A stretch of 64,000 nucleotides of DNA, taken from Streptomyces phaeofaciens (GTDB lineage: Bacteria > Actinomycetota > Actinomycetes > Streptomycetales > Streptomycetaceae). A model generated the notes under the pieces. That model was not told the origin of the DNA. It saw only the letters and a list, made by a program, of their open reading frames with translations, and made no database searches. The stretch is taken from the NCBI RefSeq assembly GCF_014648915.1, contig NZ_BMSA01000008.1:186001-250000 (forward strand). The letters run 5' to 3'. Position 1 is the first letter of the stretch. Every line of letters begins with the position of its first letter. This document shows positions 41,372 to 50,436 of this stretch, one piece after another. The position numbers and the translations under genes are program-made.

Positions 41372-43399
41372 ATGACTGAGCGTCAGAAGGACCGGCCGTG
41401 GCTCATGCGCACGTACGCCGGTCACTCCACGGCCGAGGCGTCCAACGAGCTGTACCGGCGCAACCTCGCCAAGGGCCAGACCGGTCTGTCGGTCGCGTTC
41501 GACCTGCCGACCCAGACCGGCTACGACTCCGACCACATCCTCGCCCGCGGCGAGGTCGGCCGGGTCGGCGTGCCGGTGGCCCATCTTGGTGACATGCGCC
41601 GCCTTTTCCAGGACATCCCCCTGGAGCAGATGAACACCTCGATGACGATCAACGCCACCGCCATGTGGCTGCTGGCGCTCTACCAGGTCGTCGCGGAGGA
41701 GCAGGGTGCGGACATCACCCGGCTCCAGGGCACGACCCAGAACGACATCGTCAAGGAGTACCTGTCCCGGGGCACGCACGTGTTCCCGCCGGGGCCGTCG
41801 CTCCGCCTGACGACGGACATGATCGCGTACACGGTGTCCCACCTGCCCAAGTGGAACCCGATCAACATCTGCAGCTACCACCTCCAGGAGGCGGGAGCCA
41901 CCCCGGTCCAGGAGATCGCGTACGCGATGTCCACCGCCATCGCCGTCCTCGACGCCGTCCGGGACTCCGGGCAGGTGCCGGCCGAGAAGTTCGGTGACGT
42001 CGTCGCCCGGATCTCCTTCTTCGTGAACGCGGGCGTCCGCTTCATCGAGGAGATGTGCAAGATGCGCGCCTTCGGCCGCATCTGGGACAAGGTCACCCAC
42101 GAGCGGTACGGCATCGAGGACACCAAGCAGCGGCGCTTCCGCTACGGCGTCCAGGTGAACTCCCTCGGCCTGACCGAGGCACAGCCGGAGAACAACGTCC
42201 AGCGGATCGTGCTCGAGATGCTGGCCGTGACCCTCTCCAAGGACGCACGCGCGCGTGCCGTCCAGCTGCCGGCCTGGAACGAGGCCCTCGGCCTGCCCCG
42301 GCCGTGGGACCAGCAGTGGTCCCTGCGCATCCAGCAGGTCCTCGCCCACGAGAGCGACCTGCTGGAGTACGAGGACATCTTCGCGGGCTCGCACGTGATC
42401 GAGGCGAAGGTCGAGAAGCTGGTCGAGGAGTCCCTCGCGGAGATCGACCGGATCCAGGAGATGGGCGGCGCGATGGCCGCCGTCGAGTCCGGCTACCTCA
42501 AGTCCCAGCTGGTCTCCTCGCACGCCGAGCGCCGCGCCCGGATCGAGTCCGGGCAGGAGAAGATCATCGGCGTCAACATCTTCGAGACGACCGAGCCCAA
42601 CCCGCTGACCGCGGATCTCGACACCGCGATCCAGACGGTCGACCCGGCCGTCGAGGCCCGGGTCGTCTCCTCGCTCCAGCACTGGCGCGACACCCGCTAC
42701 CAGCCGCCGTTCAACCACCCGCGGCCCTGCAAGGCGCTGGAGCGGCTGAAGGAGGCCGCGAAGGGCACCGGCAACCTCATGGAGGCCACCCTGGAGTGCG
42801 CCCGCGCCGGCGTCACGACCGGCGAGTGGGCCGGGGCGCTGCGCGAGGTGTTCGGCGAGTTCCGGGCCCCGACCGGGGTCTCCTCGGCACCGGTGGCGGT
42901 GCCGGCGGAGGAGGGCTCGGCCATGGCCGACGTCCGCCGCAAGGTCGATCTCACCGCGAAGGAGCTGGGCTCCGGCAAGCTGCGATTCCTCGTGGGCAAG
43001 CCGGGCCTGGACGGGCACTCCAACGGCGCCGAGCAGATCGCCGTGCGGGCCCGTGACGCCGGGTTCGAGGTGGTCTACCAGGGCATCCGGCTCACGCCGG
43101 AGCAGATCGTGGACGCCGCCCTCGCCGAGGACGTGCACGCGGTGGGCCTGTCGATCCTCTCCGGCTCGCACGCCCAGCTGGTGCCCGACGTCCTGGACCG
43201 GCTCCGTGTGGCCGGTGCCACAGATATACCGGTGATCGCCGGTGGCATCATCCCGAATGGTGATGCCGAGCAGCTCAGGGCAGCCGGAGTGGCCGCGGTC
43301 TTCACCCCGAAGGACTTCGACATCACCGGGATCATCGGCTCCATCGTCGACGAGATCCGGAAAGCGAACAAGCTCGACCCCCTGGAGGTCCCCGCATGA
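41372..43399 (+). CDS. meaA: ethylmalonyl-CoA mutase (MeaA), adenosylcobalamin-dependent
   Basis: A 675-residue single-chain B12 mutase that converts (2R)-ethylmalonyl-CoA to (2S)-methylsuccinyl-CoA. The TIM-barrel catalytic domain (about 1-500) has GQTGLSVAFDLPTQTGYDSD, MNTSMTINATAMWLLALYQ and FFVNAGVRFIEEMCKMRAFG. The C-terminal cobalamin domain (about 540-670) has the ligand motif GKPGLDGHSNGAEQ (DxHxxG) and later SILSGSHAQL and IPVIAGGIIP. ATG 17 bp after ccr; its stop overlaps the lyase start. Confidence 0.95.
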   Translation: MTERQKDRPWLMRTYAGHSTAEASNELYRRNLAKGQTGLSVAFDLPTQTGYDSDHILARGEVGRVGVPVAHLGDMRRLFQDIPLEQMNTSMTINATAMWLLALYQVVAEEQGADITRLQGTTQNDIVKEYLSRGTHVFPPGPSLRLTTDMIAYTVSHLPKWNPINICSYHLQEAGATPVQEIAYAMSTAIAVLDAVRDSGQVPAEKFGDVVARISFFVNAGVRFIEEMCKMRAFGRIWDKVTHERYGIEDTKQRRFRYGVQVNSLGLTEAQPENNVQRIVLEMLAVTLSKDARARAVQLPAWNEALGLPRPWDQQWSLRIQQVLAHESDLLEYEDIFAGSHVIEAKVEKLVEESLAEIDRIQEMGGAMAAVESGYLKSQLVSSHAERRARIESGQEKIIGVNIFETTEPNPLTADLDTAIQTVDPAVEARVVSSLQHWRDTRYQPPFNHPRPCKALERLKEAAKGTGNLMEATLECARAGVTTGEWAGALREVFGEFRAPTGVSSAPVAVPAEEGSAMADVRRKVDLTAKELGSGKLRFLVGKPGLDGHSNGAEQIAVRARDAGFEVVYQGIRLTPEQIVDAALAEDVHAVGLSILSGSHAQLVPDVLDRLRVAGATDIPVIAGGIIPNGDAEQLRAAGVAAVFTPKDFDITGIIGSIVDEIRKANKLDPLEVPA

Positions 43400-44355
43400 G
43401 TGTCAACCGTCTGCGTCCCCGCCGCTCGTGTCTCGCGGTCCCGGGAAGCAACCCCCGCTTCCTGGAGAAGGCGCAGGGCCTCCCGGCGGACCAGGTCTTC
43501 CTCGACCTCGAGGACGCGTGCGCGCCGCTCGCCAAGCCCGAGGCGCGGCACACCATCGTCAAATTCCTCAACGAGGGCGACTGGACCGGCAAGACCAGGG
43601 TCGTGCGGGTCAACGACTGGACGACCGAGTGGACCTACCGTGACGTCGTCACGGTCGTCGAGGGCGCCGGCCAGAACCTCGACTGCATCATGCTGCCGAA
43701 GGTGCAGACGGCCCAGCAGGTCGTCGCCCTCGACCTCCTGCTGACGCAGATCGAGAAGACGATGGGCTTCGAGGTCGGCAAGATCGGCATCGAGGCGCAG
43801 ATCGAGAACGCCCAGGGCCTCAACAACGTCAACGAGATCGCCACCGCCTCCCAGCGCGTGGAGACGATCATCTTCGGCCCGGCCGACTTCATGGCGTCGA
43901 TCAACATGAAGTCCCTCGTCGTGGGCGAGCAGCCGCCCGGCTACCCGGCGGACGCCTACCACTACATCCTGATGAAGATCCTGATGGCGGCCCGCGCCAA
44001 CAACCTCCAGGCGATCGACGGCCCCTACCTCCAGATCCGCAACATCGACGGCTACAAGGCGGTCGCCCAGCGCGCCGCGGCCCTCGGCTTCGACGGCAAG
44101 TGGGTACTGCACCCGGGCCAGGTCGAGGCGTCCAACGAGATCTTCTCGCCGTCGCAGGAGGACTACGACCACGCCGAGCTGATCCTGGACGCGTACGACT
44201 ACTACACGTCCGAGGCGGGCGGCAAGAAGGGCTCCGCGATGCTCGGCGACGAGATGATCGACGAGGCCAGCCGCAAGATGGCCCTGGTCATCTCCGGCAA
44301 GGGCCGCGCCGCCGGCATGCAGCGCACCAGCAAGTTCGAGATCCCGGAGGCGTAG
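43396..44355 (+). CDS. mcl: CoA ester lyase, beta-methylmalyl-CoA/malyl-CoA lyase type
   Basis: A 319-residue HpcH/HpaI/CitE-like TIM-barrel lyase. Seen: RSCLAVPGSNPRFLEKAQGLPADQVFLDLEDACAP in outline (Arg for the CoA, catalytic Asp/Glu pair LEDA), KVQTAQQVVALDLLL, IEAQIENAQGLNNVNEIA with the metal Glu, and FGPADFMASI with the metal Asp. In the ethylmalonyl-CoA pathway it splits beta-methylmalyl-CoA into glyoxylate and propionyl-CoA. ATGA overlap with meaA and four bases to the MaoC gene. Confidence 0.9.
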   Translation: MSVNRLRPRRSCLAVPGSNPRFLEKAQGLPADQVFLDLEDACAPLAKPEARHTIVKFLNEGDWTGKTRVVRVNDWTTEWTYRDVVTVVEGAGQNLDCIMLPKVQTAQQVVALDLLLTQIEKTMGFEVGKIGIEAQIENAQGLNNVNEIATASQRVETIIFGPADFMASINMKSLVVGEQPPGYPADAYHYILMKILMAARANNLQAIDGPYLQIRNIDGYKAVAQRAAALGFDGKWVLHPGQVEASNEIFSPSQEDYDHAELILDAYDYYTSEAGGKKGSAMLGDEMIDEASRKMALVISGKGRAAGMQRTSKFEIPEA

Positions 44356-44359
44356 GGCC

Positions 44360-44872
44360 ATGCAGTTCGGACGCACCTACGAGGAGTTCGAGGTCGGCGC
44401 GGTCTACAAGCACTGGCCCGGCAAGACGGTCACCGAGTACGACGACCACCTGTTCTGTCTCCTCACCATGAACCACCACCCCCTCCACATGGACACCAAC
44501 TATGCGGAGAAGACGACGGACTTCGGCAAGAACGTCGTCGTCGGGAACTACATCTACTCCCTGCTGCTCGGCATGTCCGTGCCGGACGTCTCCGGCAAGG
44601 CGATCGCCAACCTGGAGATCGAGTCGTTGAGGCACGTGGCGCCGACCTTCCACGGCGACACGATCTACGGCCAGACGACCGTGCTCGACAAGTGGCCGTC
44701 GAAGTCGAAGAACGACCGCGGCATCGTCTACGTCGAGACCAAGGGCTACAAGCAGGACGGCACGCTGGTCTGCGTGTTCCGCCGCAAGGTCATGGTGCCG
44801 ACCGAGACGTACATCAAGGAGCGCGGCGGCGAGCAGCCCGGCCGCCCCCAGCTCAAGGAGCAGGAGAAGTAG
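44360..44872 (+). CDS. MaoC-like hydratase, probable mesaconyl-CoA hydratase
   Basis: A 170-residue hot-dog-fold enoyl-CoA hydratase-like protein. The catalytic segment is LLTMNHHPLHMDTNYAEKT (Asp/His dyad region) near 36, followed by VVVGNYIYSLLLGMSV and RHVAPTFHGDTIYGQTTV. In this pathway position it would hydrate mesaconyl-CoA to beta-methylmalyl-CoA. It is a single hot-dog domain, about half the length of the two-domain proteobacterial enzyme, so it probably works as a dimer. Operon position fits: between lyase and dehydrogenase. Confidence 0.87.
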   Translation: MQFGRTYEEFEVGAVYKHWPGKTVTEYDDHLFCLLTMNHHPLHMDTNYAEKTTDFGKNVVVGNYIYSLLLGMSVPDVSGKAIANLEIESLRHVAPTFHGDTIYGQTTVLDKWPSKSKNDRGIVYVETKGYKQDGTLVCVFRRKVMVPTETYIKERGGEQPGRPQLKEQEK

Positions 44873-44874
44873 TC

Positions 44875-46080
44875 ATGGCGCGACTCGCCCAGACCGCCGG
44901 TCTGACCGACATCCAGCAGGAGATCCTCTCCACCGTCCGCGACTTCGTGGACAAGGAGATCATCCCGGTCGCGACCGAGCTGGAGCACCGCGACGAGTAC
45001 CCGCAAGCGATCGTCGACGGCCTCAGGGAGCTGGGCCTGTTCGGCCTGATGATCCCCGAGGAGTACGGCGGCCTGGGCGAGTCGCTCCTGACGTACGCCC
45101 TGTGCGTCGAGGAGATCGCCCGCGGCTGGATGTCGGTGTCCGGCATCATCAACACGCACTTCATCGTGGCGTACATGCTCAAGCAGCACGGCACGCAGGA
45201 GCAGAAGGACCACTTCCTGCCGCGCATGGCGGCGGGCGACATCCGCGGCGCCTTCTCCATGTCGGAGCCGGCCCTCGGCTCGGACGTGTCCGCCATCTCC
45301 TCCAAGGCGGTGAAGGACGGCGAGGAGTACGTCCTCAACGGCCAGAAGATGTGGCTGACCAACGGCGGTACGTCGTCCCTCGTGGCCGTTCTGGTGCGAA
45401 GTGACGAAGGACACCCCGAGGGCACGCCGCCCCACAAGTCGATGACGACCTTCCTGATCGAGAAGGAGCCCGGCTTCGGAGAGGTCCGCCCCGGCCTCAC
45501 GATCCCCGGCAAGATCGACAAGATGGGCTACAAGGGCGTCGACACCACCGAGCTGATCATGGATGGCCTGCGGCTTCCCGCGGATCGGGTGCTCGGAGGG
45601 GTCACGGGCCGAGGTTTTTACCAAATGATGGACGGCGTCGAGGTGGGCCGCGTGAATGTCGCGGCGCGTGGCTGCGGCGTCGCTCAGCGTGCGTTCGAGC
45701 TCGGCGTCCGATACGCCCAGCAGCGTCACACTTTCGGCAAGGCGATCGCCCAGCACCAGGCGATCCAGTTCAAGCTCGCCGAGATGGCTACCAAGGTCGA
45801 GGCGGCGCATGCCATGATGGTGAACGCCGCACGCAAAAAGGACTCCGGGGAACGAAACGACCTTGAGGCAGGGATGGCGAAGTACCTCGCCTCCGAGTAC
45901 TGCAAGGAGGTCGTGGAGGACGCCTTCCGGATCCACGGCGGCTACGGCTTCTCCAAGGAGTACGAGATCGAGCGCCTCTACCGCGAGGCCCCGATGCTGC
46001 TGATCGGGGAAGGCACCGCCGAGATCCAGAAGATGATCATCGGGCGCAGGTTGCTCGAGGAGTATCGGTTCCAGGGCTAG
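44875..46080 (+). CDS. acyl-CoA dehydrogenase, probable methylsuccinyl-CoA dehydrogenase
   Basis: A 401-residue FAD acyl-CoA dehydrogenase: GLFGLMIPEEYGGLGESLL, the FAD/substrate loop GAFSMSEPALGSDVSAI and MWLTNGGTSS, the signature YAQQRHTFGKAIAQHQAIQFKLA, and the base Glu in LLIGEGTAEIQKMIIG. It would oxidise methylsuccinyl-CoA to mesaconyl-CoA, the step between MeaA and the MaoC hydratase. Between 45590 and 45870 codon use is looser than in the neighbours (TTT, AAA, GCT, CGA, CTT). Last gene of the ccr operon; hairpin at 46093-46125. Confidence 0.9.
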   Translation: MARLAQTAGLTDIQQEILSTVRDFVDKEIIPVATELEHRDEYPQAIVDGLRELGLFGLMIPEEYGGLGESLLTYALCVEEIARGWMSVSGIINTHFIVAYMLKQHGTQEQKDHFLPRMAAGDIRGAFSMSEPALGSDVSAISSKAVKDGEEYVLNGQKMWLTNGGTSSLVAVLVRSDEGHPEGTPPHKSMTTFLIEKEPGFGEVRPGLTIPGKIDKMGYKGVDTTELIMDGLRLPADRVLGGVTGRGFYQMMDGVEVGRVNVAARGCGVAQRAFELGVRYAQQRHTFGKAIAQHQAIQFKLAEMATKVEAAHAMMVNAARKKDSGERNDLEAGMAKYLASEYCKEVVEDAFRIHGGYGFSKEYEIERLYREAPMLLIGEGTAEIQKMIIGRRLLEEYRFQG

Positions 46081-46092
46081 TTATCCGGGTTG

Positions 46093-46125
46093 GGGGTGTT
46101 TTCTTCGAGAAGAAGATCACACCCC
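46093..46125 (+). terminator. terminator of the ccr operon
   Basis: GGGGTGT / ACACCCC outer stem with inner TTCTTC-GA-GAAGAA, starting 12 bp after the acyl-CoA dehydrogenase stop. It separates the ethylmalonyl-CoA genes from psd-pssA. Confidence 0.6.
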
Positions 46126-46251
46126 GTCATCCCGCCCCCTCGACCGACTCGGCTTCCTGACTTACCCAGTTGTGGCCCCGAACCGCTACGATCGCCGGAA
46201 AGCCGCCGTCCCCCCGTCGAAGCGCGGCATCATCCGCTACGAAGGTCATCC

Positions 46252-46908
46252 ATGCCCCACAGCAAAACCTCTGCACACCGCGACAGCCTGGTGGGCGCAC
46301 GCCTCGCGCGCGGAGCGTCGCCGTGGCTTCTGCCGACCGTCGCCACCGCAGCCGTCAGCCTGCTCCGCGCCCGCCGCTCGGGCGTCGCCAAGGCCGTCGC
46401 CGTGCCCGCCACCGCTCTCGCGGCGGGCATGCTGTGGTTCTTCCGTGACCCCGAGCGCGAGATCGCCTCGGGCCGGGTCATCTCCCCCGCCGACGGTGTG
46501 GTGCAGAGCATCATGCCGTGGAAGGACGGGCGCACCCGGGTCGCGATCTTCATGAGCCCGCTCAATGTCCACGTCAACCGCGCGCCGCTCTCCGGCACGG
46601 TCACGTCGGTCGAGCACATCCCCGGCGGGTTCGTTCCGGCGTTCAACAAGGAGAGCGAGAACAACGAGCGCGTCGTCTGGCACTTCGACACCGAGCTCGG
46701 TGACATCGAGATGATCCAGATCGCCGGTGCCGTGGCCCGCCGTATCGTCCCCTACATCCCCGAGGGCACGAAGGTGGAGCAGGGCGACCGGGTCGGTCTG
46801 ATCCGCTTCGGCTCGCGCGTCGACATCTACCTGCCCGAGGGCGTGGACGTCGCGGTCGAGGTCGGGCAGAAGACCGTGGCAGGGGTGACTCGCATTGACC
46901 GTGATTGA
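46252..46908 (+). CDS. psd: phosphatidylserine decarboxylase proenzyme
   Basis: A 218-residue short (type A) phosphatidylserine decarboxylase that makes phosphatidylethanolamine. N-terminal hydrophobic segments (SPWLLPTVATAAVSLL, VPATALAAGMLWFF) place it in the membrane; then RDPEREIASGRVISPADGVV, IFMSPLNVHVNRAP with the Asp/His-like processing residues, and GLIRFGSRVDIYLP, where self-cleavage between Gly and Ser creates the pyruvoyl group. Start at 46252; overlaps pssA by 14 bp, so the two steps of phosphatidylethanolamine synthesis are coupled. Confidence 0.93.
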   Translation: MPHSKTSAHRDSLVGARLARGASPWLLPTVATAAVSLLRARRSGVAKAVAVPATALAAGMLWFFRDPEREIASGRVISPADGVVQSIMPWKDGRTRVAIFMSPLNVHVNRAPLSGTVTSVEHIPGGFVPAFNKESENNERVVWHFDTELGDIEMIQIAGAVARRIVPYIPEGTKVEQGDRVGLIRFGSRVDIYLPEGVDVAVEVGQKTVAGVTRIDRD

Positions 46909-47749
46909 CCCGGAGACACAGGCCGGCTGGGTGCCGGAGGCCGACGAGGCGAACGAAGAGGAGGAGATGCCCCTCTCTCTTCGTCTGTCGATAGCGGACA
47001 CCCTCACCCTCGGCAACGCCACGTGCGGCTTCATGGCGGTGTACTTCACCACCACCGGCATCCTGATCCCGCACCTCACCGGTAGCCAGGAGTCCGGCAT
47101 GGCCCGCCACAGCGCGGCCACGGCGGTCATCCTGATGCTCTGCGCGGCGGTCTTCGACCTCTTCGACGGCCTCGTCGCGCGCAAGCTGCGCAGCTCGCCG
47201 ATGGGCGCGGAGCTGGACAACCTGTCCGACCTGATCAGCTTCGGCCTCGCACCGGCGTACTTCGTCCTGGTCTACGGCATGGTCGCCGACGACGCCCACC
47301 AGCGGGTGGCGGCGGTCGGCGCGATCGTCGTGCTGCTGGCCGTGGTGCTCAGACTCGCGCGCTTCTCGTGCGTGACCCCACGCAACGGCATGTTCCAGGG
47401 CATGCCCTCGCCGTTCGGCGCGCTGACGGTCGTCTCGATCGTGCTCCTGGAGCTGCCCTTCCCGGCGACGCTGATGGCCATCCTCGGCACCGCCTGGCTG
47501 ATGGTGAGCCGGGTCGAGTACCCGAAGCCGCGGGGACGCCTCGCCGGTGCGATGCTCGGCTGGATCGTGCTGTCGATGGGCCTGCTGGCCGCCTGGGCCT
47601 TCGACGCCCCGAGCGGACAGCTGCTCCTCCAGACCGGCTGCGCGCTTCAGCTGGTCATGGGCGCGGTCATCCCGCTGTTCGCCACGGCCCGCCGGGTGAA
47701 CAACTTCCGCGACAACCGGCGCGAGGCACGGGCGGCACAGCTGCCGTAG
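46895..47749 (+). CDS. pssA: CDP-diacylglycerol-serine O-phosphatidyltransferase
   Basis: A 284-residue membrane enzyme that joins CDP-diacylglycerol and serine to phosphatidylserine, the substrate of Psd. The CDP-alcohol phosphatidyltransferase motif DGLVAR...G...D...D is complete: DLFDGLVARKLRSS, MGAELDNLSDLISFG, near residue 88-115. About six to eight hydrophobic helices follow. TTG at 46895 is used to keep the family N-terminus (TVIDPETQAG); GTG at 46901 is the alternative. Strong terminator at 47778-47816. Confidence 0.93.
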   Translation: MTVIDPETQAGWVPEADEANEEEEMPLSLRLSIADTLTLGNATCGFMAVYFTTTGILIPHLTGSQESGMARHSAATAVILMLCAAVFDLFDGLVARKLRSSPMGAELDNLSDLISFGLAPAYFVLVYGMVADDAHQRVAAVGAIVVLLAVVLRLARFSCVTPRNGMFQGMPSPFGALTVVSIVLLELPFPATLMAILGTAWLMVSRVEYPKPRGRLAGAMLGWIVLSMGLLAAWAFDAPSGQLLLQTGCALQLVMGAVIPLFATARRVNNFRDNRREARAAQLP

Positions 47750-47777
47750 TGCTCCGCCGAGTGCGGGACCAGAGAGA

Positions 47778-47816
47778 ACAGAAGGGCCCCGGGTCGATGA
47801 CCCGGGGCCCTTCTGT
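47778..47816. terminator. bidirectional terminator after pssA
   Basis: Perfect 18-bp stem (47778-47795 with 47799-47816), GAT loop, flanked by short A and T-rich ends. Lies between convergent pssA and glycerate kinase genes. Confidence 0.9.
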
Positions 47817-47872
47817 GTGCCCGTGGGGGGCGGGGCGGCGCCGTCGCCCGTCGTCCCGCGCCCCCGAGAATG

Positions 47873-49024
47873 TCAGGTCAGGAAGTCGCGGCCGATGCGT
47901 TCCGCGACGCGCTCCAGGATGGGTCCGGCATCGGAGATGCAGGTCGCCACGTCCGGCTCGACGTCCGTCAGCGGGTAGGCCCGGCGGATCCCGGCCCGGC
48001 CCAGCGCCTGCGGGGGCAGGGCGAGCCGCCCGCAGACGGCGACGACCTCCTTGCCGGCCGCACGGGCCGCGGCGGCGACCCCGGCGGGGGCCTTGCCGTG
48101 CAGGGTCTGCTCGTCCAGCGAACCCTCGCCGGTGATCACCAGCTCGGCCCGCTCCAGCGCCGGCGCGAAGCCCAGCACGTCGAGCATGACCTCGATACCG
48201 GCCCGGAACCGGGCACCGAGCAGGAGCGCGCCGAAGCCGATACCGCCCGCGGCCCCCGCGCCCGGCGCGGCCGCGTACCGGGCCGCCTCGGGCCCGACGG
48301 CTCCCTCCAGCACCTTCGCGTAGTGCGCGAGCGCCGAATCCAGCGCCTCGACGTCGTCGGGCGAGGCGCCCTTCTGCGGGCCGTACACCGCCGGTGCGCC
48401 CTTCGGCCCGGTCAGCGGATTGTCGACGTCGCTCGCGAGGACCAGCTCGACGGTGGACAGCCGCGGATCCAGCCCCGACAGGTCCGCGCGGGCCAGCTCC
48501 GCGAGCCCGCCGCCGCCGGGTGCCACCGGCTCCCCGTCCTCGTCGAGGAAACGGGCGCCCAGCGCGGACAGCATGCCCGCGCCGCCGTCGGTGGTGGCGC
48601 TGCCGCCGACCCCGAACACGATCGTCCGCACGCCCGCGTCCAGCGCGGCCCGCAGCAGCTCACCGGAGCCGTACGTCGATGCCGTGAGCGGTGCGAAGAC
48701 ACCGGCCGGCAGCCGCTGAAGGCCGCTCGCCTCCGCCATCTCCACGACCGCGGTGTCGCCGCGCACCGCGAACGCGGCGGTGACCTCGTGTCCGAGGGGC
48801 CCGGCGACCCGTGTCTCCCGGCGCTCGAACCCGGCCGCCACGGCCGCGTCGACCGTGCCGTCGCCGCCGTCGGCGACCGGCAGGGCCTCGACCTCGACGT
48901 CCGGTACGGCCCGGCGCAGCCCCGCCGTCACCCGCTCGGCGACCTCCACGGCCGTCAGCGACCCCTTGAACTTGTCCGCGGCCACGAGCACCCGTCGGGT
49001 GCCCTGCGCTCCGGCGTCCGCCAC
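47873..49024 (-). CDS. glycerate kinase
   Basis: A 383-residue GarK/GlxK-family kinase that phosphorylates D-glycerate with ATP. Seen: VLVAADKFKGSLTAVEVAE (family DxFKGSLxA), LPVADGGDGTVDA, the nucleotide/substrate loop FGVGGSATTDGGAGML, VELVLASDVDNPLTG and the C-terminal ITGEGSLDEQTLHGKAPAGVA. The GTG at 49024 has AAGGGG eight bases ahead and matches the family start; an in-frame ATG further up is less likely. Single gene. Confidence 0.92.
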   Translation of the reverse strand: MADAGAQGTRRVLVAADKFKGSLTAVEVAERVTAGLRRAVPDVEVEALPVADGGDGTVDAAVAAGFERRETRVAGPLGHEVTAAFAVRGDTAVVEMAEASGLQRLPAGVFAPLTASTYGSGELLRAALDAGVRTIVFGVGGSATTDGGAGMLSALGARFLDEDGEPVAPGGGGLAELARADLSGLDPRLSTVELVLASDVDNPLTGPKGAPAVYGPQKGASPDDVEALDSALAHYAKVLEGAVGPEAARYAAAPGAGAAGGIGFGALLLGARFRAGIEVMLDVLGFAPALERAELVITGEGSLDEQTLHGKAPAGVAAAARAAGKEVVAVCGRLALPPQALGRAGIRRAYPLTDVEPDVATCISDAGPILERVAERIGRDFLT

Positions 49025-49202
49025 CTTCCAACCCCTTGCTCTCCGGGCCCCGCGCACGTCAGGGCCAGTCGCGCCGCTGTGACCTTAACCGCCCGACACC
49101 CCCGCCGTCATGCGGTGCCCGCACCCTGGAACAACCCTGAGCGCCCGCTGTGGGACGGCTGCAACCCGCGCGGGCTCCCGCGGAATCGGGTAGACCGGTT
49201 GC

Positions 49203-50273
49203 ATGACCCCTGTGGGCACCGACGCCGAGTTCGCCGACCGGGTGCTCGGCGGCTGGCTGGGCCGGATCGCGGGCAACATGCTCGGCAAGCCGGTCGAGCA
49301 GGGCGAGGTGTGGACCCGCGAGCGCATCGACGGCTATCTGCGCCGCGCGGGCGCCCTGCCGCTCACCGACTACCTGCCGGAGCCGCCCACCGAGGAGGAC
49401 CGCGCGCGGCTGCGCCCGGAGTGGCGCACGTGCGTGCGCGGCCGGGTGCACGGCAGCTGCCGCGACGACGACGTCGACTACGCCGTCCTCGGTCTGGACC
49501 TGCTGGAGACCCACGGCTTCGGCTTCAGCACCGAGCAGGTCGGCGACCTGTGGCTGCTGAGGCTGCCGTATCTCCAGACGTTCACCGCGGAGCGGGTCGC
49601 GTACCGCAACCTCGCGAGTGGTCTGAAGCCGCCGCTCACCGCGACGTACGACAATCCGTACCAGGAGTGGATCGGCGCCCTGATCCGCGCCGACGTCTAC
49701 GGCTGGACCAGTCCCGGCGACCCGAGCCGCGCCGCCTCCCTGGCCCGCCGGGACGCCGTGCTCTCGCACACCGGCAACGGTGTCTACGGCGCGATGTGGG
49801 CGGCGGCGACGGTCTCGGCGGCGTTCACCGCGCCGACGGTCCGCCACGCGGTCGACGCGGCGCTGGCCGTCGTACCGGCGGGCTGCCGCCTCGCGCGGAC
49901 CGTACGCCGGGTCGTCTCCCTGCACGACGCCGGACTGGCCTGGCAGGACACGCTCACGACGATGGAGCGGGAGACGGCGGGACTCGGCTGGATCCACACC
50001 GTCCCGAACGCGGCCGTCCTCACCGCCGGGCTGCTGTACGGCGACGGCGACTTCACCCGCACCGTCGCCCTCACCGTCCGCGGCGGTCTGGACACGGACT
50101 CCAACGGGGCGACGGCCGGGTCCGTGGCCGGTGTCCTGACGGGCGCGACGGGCATCCCCGCGCACTGGAAGGACCCGCTGGAGGACACCGTGCGCAGTGC
50201 GGTGTTCGGTTTCGACGGGGCGCGGATCAGCGAGCTGGCGGAGCGGACGGTACGGCTGGCGGCCGAGGTCTGA
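49203..50273 (+). CDS. ADP-ribosylglycohydrolase family protein
   Basis: A 356-residue all-helical dinuclear-magnesium hydrolase (DraG/ARH fold), which removes ADP-ribose or related groups. Seen: DRVLGGWLGRIAGNMLGKPVE, the acidic metal segment SCRDDDVDYAVLGL near 80 in place of the usual TDDT, NGVYGAMWAAATVSAAF, and the second metal site GGLDTDSNGATAGSVAG near 300. The substrate could be protein-ADP-ribose, ADP-ribosyl DNA or another ribosylated molecule. Alone between glycerate kinase (divergent) and NUDIX genes. Confidence 0.9.
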   Translation: MTPVGTDAEFADRVLGGWLGRIAGNMLGKPVEQGEVWTRERIDGYLRRAGALPLTDYLPEPPTEEDRARLRPEWRTCVRGRVHGSCRDDDVDYAVLGLDLLETHGFGFSTEQVGDLWLLRLPYLQTFTAERVAYRNLASGLKPPLTATYDNPYQEWIGALIRADVYGWTSPGDPSRAASLARRDAVLSHTGNGVYGAMWAAATVSAAFTAPTVRHAVDAALAVVPAGCRLARTVRRVVSLHDAGLAWQDTLTTMERETAGLGWIHTVPNAAVLTAGLLYGDGDFTRTVALTVRGGLDTDSNGATAGSVAGVLTGATGIPAHWKDPLEDTVRSAVFGFDGARISELAERTVRLAAEV

Positions 50274-50436
50274 GGCGGGGCGGCCCCGGCAACCCGTACC
50301 GGCAAGATCACTCCGCGAACTGATGAACGTATGACCGCTGTTCACCCGGCTCCGCCCCGGCCGCCGGGGACACGGACGGGAACGGGGCGCGCCGACTAGT
50401 CCGATGAGCGACCCGCGGTCTGGTTACCCTTCGTGA

